64,000 nucleotides of DNA, taken from assembly GCA_030159075.1 (NCBI GenBank), contig BROG01000395.1, positions 496,001-560,000 on the forward strand, in the 5' to 3' direction. The translations under genes were made by a program, and so were the position numbers. This DNA is from Atrina japonica. Taxonomy: Eukaryota; Mollusca; Bivalvia; Pterioida; Pinnidae. Under the pieces are notes generated by a model. The model saw only the letters and a program-made list of their open reading frames with translations. It was not told the DNA's origin and made no database searches. Of this stretch, positions 33,871-44,844 are shown piece after piece; position 1 is the stretch's first letter, and each line of letters starts with the position of its first letter.

Positions 33871-36213
33871 AATAGGGGAAATGATATATCCTCGCTGTAA
33901 CCAGTATTTCATTATATACAGTGTTGTTAAGTAGGGGAGAGATATATCCTCGCTGTAACCAGTATTTCATTATATACAGTGTTATGAAGTAGGGGAAGAA
34001 GAGAGATATCCTCGCTGTAACCAGTATTTCATTATATACAGTGTTGTGAAGTAGGGGAAGAGATATATCCTCGCTGTAACCAGTATTTCATTATATACAG
34101 TGTTGTGAAGTAGGGGAAGAGATATATCCTCGCTGTAACCAGTATTTCATTATATACAGTGTTGTGAAGTAGGGGAAGAGATATATCCTCGCTGTAACCA
34201 GTATTTCATTATATACAGTGTTGTGAAGTAGGGGAAGAGATATATCCTCGCTGTAACCAGTATTTCATTATATACAGTGTTGTGAAGTAGGGGAAGAGAT
34301 ATATCCTAGCTGTAACCAGTATTTCATTATATACAGTGTTGTGAAGTAGGGGGAGAGATATATCCTCGCTGTAACCAGTATTTCATTATATAGTTTTGTT
34401 AAGTAGGGGAAGAGATTTATCCTAGCTGTAACCAGTATTTCATTATATAGTGTTGTTAAGTAGGGGAAGAGATATATCCTAGCTGTAACCAGTATTTCAT
34501 TATATACAGTGTTGTGAAGTAGGGGAAGAAGAGATATATCCTCGCTGTAACCAGTATTTCATTATATACAGTGTTGTGAAGTAGGGGAAGAAGAGATATA
34601 TCCTCGCTGTAACCAGTATTTCATTATATACAGTTTTGTGAAGTAGGGGAAGAAGAGATATATCCTCGCTGTAACTAGTATTTCATTATATATACAGTGT
34701 TTCAAGTAGGGGAAGAAGAGATATATCCTCGCTGTAACCAGTATTTCATTATATACAGTGTTGTGAAGTAGGGAAGAAGAGATATATCCTCGCTGTAACC
34801 AGTATTTCATTATATACAGTGTTTGTGAAGTAGGGGAGAAGAGATATATCCTCGCTGTAACCAGTATTTCATTATATACAGTGTTGTGAAGTAGGGGAAG
34901 AAGAGATATATCCTCGCTGTAACCAGTATTTCATTATATACAGTGTTGTGAAGTAGGGGGAGAGATATATCCTCGCTGTAACCAGTATTTCATTATATAA
35001 AGTGTTGTGAAGTAGGGGAAGAGATATATCCTCGCTGTAACCAGTATTTCATTATATACAGTGTTGTGAAGTAGGGGAAGAGATATATCCTTGCTGTAAC
35101 CAGTATTTCATTATATACAGTGTTGTGAAGTAGGGGAAGAAGAGATATATCCTCGCTGTAACCAGTATTTCATTATATACAGTGTTGTGAAGTAGGGGAA
35201 GAAGAGATATATCCTCGCTGTAACCAGTATTTCATTATATACAGTGTTGTGAAGTAGGGGAAGAAGAGATATATCCTCGCTGTAACCAGTATTTCATTAT
35301 ATACAGTGTTGTGAAGTAGGGGAAGAGATATATCCTCGCTGTAACCAGTATTTCATTATATACAGTGTTGTGAAGTAGGGGAAGAAGACTATATCCTCGC
35401 TGTAACCAGTATTTCATTATATACAGTGTTGTGAAGTAGGGGGAGAGATATATCCTCGCTGTAACCAGTATTTCATTATATGGTGTTGTTAAGTAGGGAG
35501 AGATATATCCTCGCTGTAACCAGTATTTCATTATATACAGTGTTGTGAAGTAGGGGATGATATATCCTCCCTTGTAACCAGTATTTCATTATATACAGTT
35601 TTGTGAAGTAGGGGAAGAGATATTATCCTCGCTGGTGGAACCAGTATTTCATTATATACAGTGTTGTTAAGTAGGGGAAGAGATATATCCTCGCTGTAAC
35701 CAGTATTTCATTATATACAGTGTTGTGAAGTAGGGGAAGAGATATATCCTCGCTGTAACCAGTATTTCATTATATACATGTTGTGAAGTAGGGGAAGATA
35801 TATCCTCGCTTTTAACAAGTATTTCATTATATACAGTGTTCGAAGTAGGGGAAGACCATCCTCGCTGTAACCAGTATTTCATTAATACAGTGTTGAGAAG
35901 TAGGGGAAGAGATATATCCTCGCTGTAAAAGAGTATTTCATTATATCGACAGTGTTATGAAGTAGGGGAAGAAGAGAGATATCCTAGCTGTAACTAGTAT
36001 TTCATTATATACAGTGTTGTGAAGTAGGGGAAGAGATATATCCTCGCTGTAACCAGTATTTCATTATATACAGTGTTGTGAAGTAGGGGGAGAGATATAT
36101 CCTAGCTGTAACCAGTATTTCATTATATACAGTTTTGTGAAGTAGGGGAAGAGATATATCCTAGCTGTAACCAGTATTTCATTATATACAGTGCTGTTAA
36201 GTAGGGGAAGAGA
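33871..36213 (+). repeat. 59/62-bp minisatellite, ~39 units
   Basis: Unit: gaagtaggggaagagatata then tcctcgctgtaaccagtatt then tcattatatacagtgttgt, 59 bp. A 62-bp form has an extra aga (gaagaagag). Length divided by period gives about 39 units; this is an estimate, not a count. Units are >90% alike by eye, with a cgctg/agctg variant and a more damaged zone at ~35560-35960. Minus-strand frames (YWLQRGYIS, YNEILVTARIYL) are repeat translation. It lies between Apollo and the FAS1 gene. Confidence 0.97.
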
Positions 36214-36694
36214 TAAATCCATTTTGCATCAAATTCAAGCACTTTTCAAGGGTATTTTTGTTTGTAAGCATTTTTCAAGGACTAAATCTATATTGAAGCA
36301 CTTTTCAAGGTCTGTGCAAACCCTGTGGCCAACTTGTAGTGGATTTCCCATTTTGTTTACCTCTTCCATTCAGGTGTTTGTGTTTTCCAGAAATAATCTA
36401 TCAGTTTTGATAATCCATTTCAAGTGAAGTACATCATGATGTATATTTTAAATTTCCTGTTTAGCTGTGTAATTTATCTTACATGTATATTGAAGTTAAA
36501 CACACAATATTATGTGGCTTATCAGCTACATGATAATATATATATCTTGTATCACACCTATCGTATCATGTGATAACACCCTCATGATAGAGTCCATAGA
36601 TAGTTATATTTACCTGTATCTAATAGTACTGGTACATATTGACTTCCTGTCTGAACATCTATCTAATCAGACATTAAACCTACAACAGAGAATA

Positions 36695-36863
36695 ATGGAT
36701 CTTGTGGCGAAAATTTGTCTGTTTATTGTAATTACTGTTGATCTGACCACATGTGATCTCCCTTGTAATAATCTGCTTGACTGTGCTGACATTTATGATG
36801 GCGGTAAAACTTTCACAGATTTAGTCAAACTAGCGAATGTTGAGAACAAGTTTACATACAATG
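36695..36863 (+). CDS. FAS1 gene exon 1 (signal peptide and start of FAS1-1)
   Basis: 56 codons plus one base; donor g-gtaaga at 36864. Contains three Cys between residues 20 and 30 after the hydrophobic core. Confidence 0.88.
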
Positions 36864-39800
36864 GTAAGATGGTTCATGTTCATTTAAATATGTTTTTACA
36901 ATACAGGGGCACCTGTTCGGAGAGACCACCCTGTCTGCCACTGAAAAGTGGTCTCTCAAGACAGGTGGTCTCTAAAAAGAGGTTTTATTTCTAGAAATAT
37001 TTAACTGAGTGGATTTCAACATGGTCTTTATTAACAATTGTCTCTCAAGACAGGTTCTACAGTACAAAAAATGAAATTATTATTTTTTTCTAATTCTACT
37101 ACATGTACTTGATGTACAATAACAAATAAGAGCTATACACAGGTATAAAAATTCTTATATTCCTATAAATTTTGCGAAAATAAGGTCAGGTCCAGTATAT
37201 ATATATGGTATTCATATACAAATACTGTAGTAAGGTTGAGTTAATCAATTGCAATTGAAAAAGTGCCAAACCTGGGTATCTCAAGCAATTTTCACAAAAT
37301 ATATGGGAATTTAAGAATTTTTGTGCCTGTGTTTATCTCTTTTTATACGTTCGTCAAAGATGTCGTATTATGGTATGGCATTGTCTGTCCATCCGGCTGT
37401 TTATGCGATAACTCGAACAATTATGGCCCGGTTTTCTTCAACCTTGGTAGGACGCTTCAATGCATGAACCGTTCTGACCACTTCATAAATCGTGAAATTT
37501 CAACTATATTTGGCGGAGTTATGCCCCTTTTATTGCTAAATATAGGCATTATGTACAAAATGCAAATTTTTTATTTTTCATTTAATTCCTTTCAATTTTG
37601 GTATGGTATCACAAGAAGCAATAATGTTTAACATATATTAAAGGGTTTGTTGTCGTTTTTTCAACTTTCCGCAGAATTTGAGATATGGCCCTACGTGGCC
37701 TAGTTTCTGGTTTCTTGTGTTCAATTTTCTTGTGGGTGCAACTAGTCTCACAGTTTTCACCCAAATATTTTGTGATTCGGCATGTGTGATAGGTATCATA
37801 TGAATTAAGATGTGCATATCGTAAAATGAAGATGCTGCATTAATTTTCACGAGAGTAATAGCCCTTCGATTGTCAAAAAAGGACATTATGTAGAAAATGC
37901 AAGAACTTTTTTATTTTTCATTTAATTCCTTTCAAATTTGGTATGGTATCACAAAAAGCAATAGACCCTTTAGCAGTAACTGCGGACCAGTGACTTTGCC
38001 AGTCTTGCTGTCGGCAAAATGATACAGATTCCCGGAAAATGACATCAAGAAACAATCAATTACTATAACGACGTCTATGTTTTTGTATCTGTATCTGTAT
38101 CACTTTGCCAACCGGAAGACTAGCAAAGTCACAGGACTGCAGTTACTGCTAAAGGGTCTATAATATTTAACATATACCGTATCATAGGTTTTGTTGTCAT
38201 TTCTCAACATCCCGCCACATTGGAGTTATGTCCCTTCGTTGGTTTTCAATGTTCTTGCTCAAATGTTTCATTTCAAACATTACACAACAGTTGTTCCCAA
38301 TGAGACAGTGTTTCATGACTCTGACTCAAGGTCATACCCCACAGGTCAAGGTCACTGTAGCAAACTTACATTTGTAAAAAGATCTATAACACATACATGT
38401 ACTAACATTTCCATCATTAAGAAACCGTTTTATTTTAAAATTTATTTAAGATGGGGGTACATTGTATTATGTTTGTGATGCTCTTGTTTGTTATTGTACA
38501 TTCTGCTGGGTAAAGAAGGAAAGACATTTTTTTAAAAAAAATCACCACTAATGCCCCTTTAATTATCAGTTATCTTCAGAATTTTTTTTCTCCCATGGTT
38601 CACAGATTTTTCTTTCTTTTTTATGGGGAATGATTTCCTTGTCAAACCCTAGGGTGTTGACAAGCTACACCTGTTTAGACGTCACAATACAATTTATGAC
38701 GTAGAATGTCTGTGGCTTCTGGAATGTATTACATAGTTATGTCAGACTTGCATAGATCTGCGTAGATCTACATAGACATATAGACCATGCTTAAATCTAC
38801 AAGACATATATCTAAGACATGGGAGAAAAATGATCAACCTCTATCTTAAGGATATGACAAAAGAAGTCCTCGGGATAAAATTCTTAAATGACAAACCCTC
38901 GTTAAGCCTTTTGTTTGTCATTCAAGAATCTTACCCTCGGATTAAGATTCCTTTGTCATACTCCCAAGGTAGGGGTAGATTTGATTAATCTTCACTATAT
39001 ATAGTTTTCAGTCAATCATCCCCATTGCCTTGATCACCCTTGTAAAAGTAATATCAAACAATTTAAAATAAAATTTTACCTGATATTAATTTTCATCCAT
39101 AAAATTATTTTCTCTTTACATATAAACAATTTAGGTGGTTCCTATAATTTCCATTTTGTTGTCTCATCTTTAGAGTAAAAATATCTACTCTCACTTTGTT
39201 CAAACTTGGCATACATGTATAGCCTATATGTATATTTTTGGAAGTTTTACTAATTAAAGTAAAGTCTTAAAGATTGACAATTACAGCCATATACAGCAAA
39301 TAAATTTCATATAAAATTGTTTGATTTCCTGTCTTCAATCATTGTTGTAATACCACGGAAAGAGCATGGGAATTCTTGACCGTGGTTTTAGGACGATGGT
39401 CTTCAATAAGCTGTCTACATCTAATATAATTAGATCACCCAGCCCAATCCATTAACTTTTCCATTTAAACAACTTCTCAAGAACCACTGAAAAGATCTTA
39501 ACCAAATTTTGCAGGTATCTTGCTGACATAGGAAGGGGTTTCAAGTTTGTGAGCAAAAAAGGTTTAGTACCCATAGGGGCTCCAAAAGGGTAAAAATTTT
39601 CATCTTTAAAATCTTCTTATGAAGCAAGGACCAGATTTCCTTTAAACTTGGTGTACATAATTGTTAAGTCAATATTTAAAACATCTGACAAAAAAAATGA
39701 AGTCTGCTCATAAACAAGCCTCTAGCGGTGGCAAAGGGTATGGTTTTATGCAAATAGCTTAACAACTCAAAACTGATTGACTTTTTGTATAATGTTTCAA

Positions 39801-42800
39801 GGTCATGGGTCAAAAGTCAAGGTCACAGGCATATAGATAATATGTTTTCAACATACACCCTTGTTTTACTTCTTACGAAAAACCAGTTGGCCGATTTCAA
39901 CCAAACTCTGTAGGAAAGATCCCTATGTGAAGCTGCTTCAAGTTTGTAAAGGTAAATTGTCTAGTATTCATAGAGGCTCTGTATACAAGGAACCAAAAAG
40001 TGTCAATGAACTCATGAACCAATGATCAGATATCATTCAGATTTGGCATACATTATGGTTAAGTCAATACAGTGGAACATGTTTTGAAAGACCATCCCAT
40101 CTGTCATGGAAATATGGTCTCTCAAGACAAGTTATCCTTCAAGAGAGGTAATAATGAAAGAATTGTTTAATCAAGATATATTCTTAATATGGTATTTCAA
40201 AACAAGTGGACTGACATGACAGTGGTCTCTCAAGACCGGTTCCACTGTATTTACAAAGTTTGCAGATGAAATTGATATCTGTTGAGAAACAAGCCTTCAG
40301 CTTCAAATGATATAGAGTATGGTTTTATTCAAATGATATAGAGTATGGTTTTATTCAAGTGAACCTTTAACTGATTGATTTTTTGTATACAAAGATACAA
40401 GTTGATGAGAAAGTTGTAAGGAATTATCATTGGATCATTGTGACATAGTTTTAAGGTAATGGGGTTAAAGGTCAATGTCACAAACACCTAAGTAAAAATA
40501 TATCCTCCGATTCACATAAGATGGCAGGGCGGAGTAACCTTTTGATTATCATTGGATAATTCTGTCTTATTCTGTCTTATAACTCACTAGCTACTATCTT
40601 ATGTATGGTGACAAGAAGGAATTATTACCTAGTCAGTGTAATTTTAATGTTATGCTTTAATATTTATCATTTAAATGCAGCCAGGTCAAGAAAGGGTTCT
40701 TTCCACCCCCCCCCCACCCCCCGGGCCAAGTTATTTAGTTTTTCTGTACATGTATGTACATGTAATATCAGTTGTATAGTTGCACAGGTTCAAGTTTTGT
40801 TGTTTTCTTTTAACAACAAAATTAAAACCATGACAAAATTTTACATTGGATCCTTGACAAGCATTTTTTTTTTTCATTTCATTGAAATTTAATGTCAGTG
40901 AATTTGTTTTCTTTTAAAAAAAACCTAAATTTTAACGCCACAAAATTATCTGATTCTACTGTATTTATAAATGTGATATATTTTTTAAAAATATTTTTGT
41001 TTTTTTTTTATTACAGATACAAATAAGACATTATTTTTACCATCAAAGAGTGCATTAGATCATGCACGTAGTATCATAGAAACCCTGCGAAAAAATAAAG
41101 AGGAATTAAAAAATGTGCTTCTATATCATCTGGTACATGGTGCAGTTCGGACAAGTCAACTTCAAAATGAATTAATTCTGAGATCGAATACCAACTACCC
41201 ACTGAGAGCAAATATTTATACAAATTCCACGGTAAGAAATGTAATAGAATTTCAGGAAATTATGACTCTTGTTTTTGATAATAAAAATGGCAGCTTATGC
41301 ATAAAAATCTAGCAAGACATGAATTTTCTTGTAAAAAAGATTGACATTTTTGTTTCAGGAAAAGTATACTTTGCAGACAATATCTGGAGCAAAAATTATT
41401 TTGGGTGATCAGAATGGAGGTACAGGGATGATACAAATAATAGATCGTCTTCTTCATCAGTTACCAGTCGGCAGTGCTTCTGAATTCATTCTTATAACAG
41501 ACAGGTTCTCTACATTTGTACTCGCTGCCTCGAAAGCAAATATATTAAACACTATCACAGGTAAAATTTGAACAAGAAATTTAGGGTGATATTTAACTTT
41601 CTCCAGAGTTGGTTTGAAGTCATTTGTTTTTCATATCTAATCTGGTCCTGTATTGAAAATCAGGCCACAAAAATAAAAAAATCATCTTAACCCATTTAGA
41701 GGTTATGCTAAAAGGAATTACTGTAACCCATAGGTCACAATAATTATTTATTTAAACCCAAAATATATATACAAGCAAATTCTATACATTACATTGTATT
41801 GTATTTTTATTACAAATATCACGGAGAACGAAAAAAGGGATTCGTATTTGTCATAATCCCCATTTAACCTCAACGATCACTCCTGCGTTATTTTGTGATC
41901 TGAAAATGTTCATAAATATTGACCTATGATTTGGACTCATTTTGATGATTTAGTGATTTTGTTTTTAGATTTAATGTGAAAAGTGTATTCAGTGGCTCAT
42001 TAATAAATGTACACAAACAGCAAATTTGCTTAAAATGAGGATAATTTGTCAGTTTTGTTGTCAGAAATGTCTTAAGATAGAAAATTTTAATAATTTTCAG
42101 TGATAAAATTTTTTTACATGGAAGTTGAATTATTGTGATCTAAGTATGTTTCATTTAGAATGTATGAGTTTGCCAGTTGCTGAAAGTGTCTTCGGAACTT
42201 TTTTGCATGGTTTTCCGATGGACTAACTCTTAAATGTCAATCAGATCCTGAAATAATCATAATAGGATATGCAAATTTGTTTGGATCATGATTAATAATT
42301 TTCATTTGAGAAATTTAAAAAAATCAATTCCATATAATAATTTTCTGCTGTCAGAATATAAAAATAAATAACTTAATAAAATGGCAAACTTTCACTTTCA
42401 AAGGTGTATTTTTACAGGTGGAAATTTCACTGTCTTTCTTCCGAACAATGCAGCATTTTCTAAATTACCACCAGGAATATTTTCTTCATTGTTAAATGAT
42501 CCAGTACAACTGAAAGGTAATTATGATAAAAATTTTATATAAACTTTATGTCAACAAAGACAACTGTTCTCTGGTTCTAACAATTAGCTATCTTGAAAAC
42601 ATGAGTTTTGAAAATTATACAAAGTTTTAATATAAAGGCCTACCATAAAATGCATTCATATTATCATAACCCTTTCATCCCTCTGACCATAATGAACTGG
42701 TCTAATACAACAAAACAGTGCATACTATTAATATACTGGGGGTGAAAGGGTTAAATTTATGGTAAACAAATTGCACGTGATTTGATGGAAACTTTTCACC

Positions 42801-44772
42801 CCGAAAAGGAAAATTTTGGACTAGCCTGTATATTGATATTGAGAAGAATCCATTCTTTATTAGAGAAAGATGAGTTAGCCCCTTTACTGATAAGTACATG
42901 TATCTTTTCTATTGTTTAAGCCAGTCCATTATTATATGTAAGGTTTAAAGCATTTAAATTGTTTAGTAGAAATGGAACAGATTTAGTGTCCTTTTCAAAT
43001 CCTTTATTAGCATTGATCAGACAGCATCTAAATTTACAAATCATTATTTGGCTGTACTCATATAAGTTTGTTTGTTTATTTTGTTTGTTTATTGTTGTTT
43101 AATGTCCCACAAGAATATTTCACTCGTATGGAGATGTCATCAAATGCCGGTGAAGGGCTTCAAATTTTGGCCTATGCTCGGCACTTATGGCTATTGAGCA
43201 GTGAGGGTTCTTTAACATGCCGACACCTACTGTGACAGGGGACGTCGGTTTTTACTGTCTCATCCGACAGACAGGAAACCAACCTGCTGCAGGTTGGACT
43301 CGAACTCACGACCAAGAGGCCGGCTGCTCATATAAGTCAAATTGGAAAAATCACACTGAGGTTCATTTTTTCAAATATTTCTGTCTGGTTTTTTTTTTTT
43401 ATTCTTGGCTTACTTCTGAAAAATAATTGCATTAGAAAGAATTTTTTTTTGTATTTTGAATACAAGTTTTTTTTTTATGCCAAGACAACTATTAATCAAA
43501 TTGGGTATATAATTATAATAGTCATAAAACACAGTCATACAAATGTAGGTGCTTGAATTAGTAAAATCCATATAACTGGTGGGGTGGAGTCTTGTGAACC
43601 CTTTCTTGAACTGGACACATTTAAATTTTAGGTAATCAATCATAACATTAAAATTACACTGACTAGAGTAATCATTCCTTCTTTTCACCGTACACAAGAG
43701 AGTATCCAGAGAGGAATAAAACGTTTTTCCCGTGCAGCTTGTCGTAATGAAAAATGAGTAGAATCATCCGTATGATAATCAAAAGGTTACTCCGCCCTGC
43801 CATCTTATGTGAATTGGACAATTAATTTTTACCCCTGGGTGAGGGGTTTTACTGATTTACAACAGACTAAGGGTGTCTGGTTAGCACACTTGTTTCTCAC
43901 CAATGCAACCCGGGTTTGATCCTGGGATTGGACAGGGGAGTATGTGAAATGGTATGGCGGACGCCAGGTTGGACATGTGGGTTTTCTCCCACAGCAAGCA
44001 CCCACTAACGCCAACATTAGAGCCAACGAGAGACATTTATATTGTTTATATTATAAGTTGTTTAAACTTGTATGTTAATCGTTGTAAAATAAATAAGTTT
44101 AAACTTTAAACTTAGGTGACTGGTAACATTCTCTAAGTCCTTTGTTTTGGATGAATCTAATTTAACTTAATTTCATTTGAATTTTACAAATATTAAATTT
44201 CACAAGTTTCAACTGGAAAAAAAAAAATAATCTAACTCAACTTATATCAGTTAGGGGAGATAATCATGTACATGTAAACTTTAAAAAGAAAGAAAAATCA
44301 ACAAAATATTCATTTTAAAATTCTTTGTACTCTTAGCATTTATAAACGGATATATTCTAATGATGATTCACCATTTCTGCAGCGATGGTAAACGGACATT
44401 TAGTGGCTGGGACGTTTTACAGCGAGGGTTTGTTGGTGGTAAGGAAAGTCACCACTCAGAGTGGAAGTCAGATATCTATAAATGCTAATGGTAAGTACAG
44501 CAAATCATTTTCAAGATAGGTAAGCTATGATTAAATCTATATTCAGGAGAATATCATCAAACCTATACAGTACATTGATTCTTACTGTATGTCTTTCATT
44601 TAAATCACAAAATTTTCCTTTTTCCTTCTTCTATCATAAAATGTTTAGACAAAATAATGTGCCTTGCATCCCACTGGCCCAGTGCATCTTCATTTGGGAT
44701 GCAGTTTGACTGGGGCGAAATTGAAGCTTAATGTCGAAGATGTTTTATCTACTAAGTATTTCTTATTAAAGT

Positions 44773-44844
<72 letters not shown>

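Larger units (their letters stand above)
37069..38558. mobile_element. AGGGGCATTA-family TTAA MITE, inverted copy with large internal insertion
   Basis: 37090-37335 matches, inverted, the core of 47618-48010 (acaataacaaataagagcta, acaggtataaaaattctta, gccaaacctgg). 38488-38558 carries the matching end (gctcttgtttgttattgtac ... actaatgcccct) followed by TTAA at 38559-38562. Between them ~1.15 kb is foreign. The other end is not intact. Confidence 0.65.

Noticed and set aside
33871..36213. CRISPR-like look of a regular array
   Set aside because: Units are contiguous with no unique spacers, and the genome is animal; it is a minisatellite. The minus-strand frames in it are repeat translation.
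36512..36694. 61-residue N-terminal extension of the FAS1 frame
   Set aside because: Would put the signal peptide in the interior; the ATG at 36695 gives a proper secreted protein.
43868..43925. Possible tRNA gene with A and B boxes
   Set aside because: No acceptor stem or complete cloverleaf; followed by a SINE-type body and AT-rich tail.
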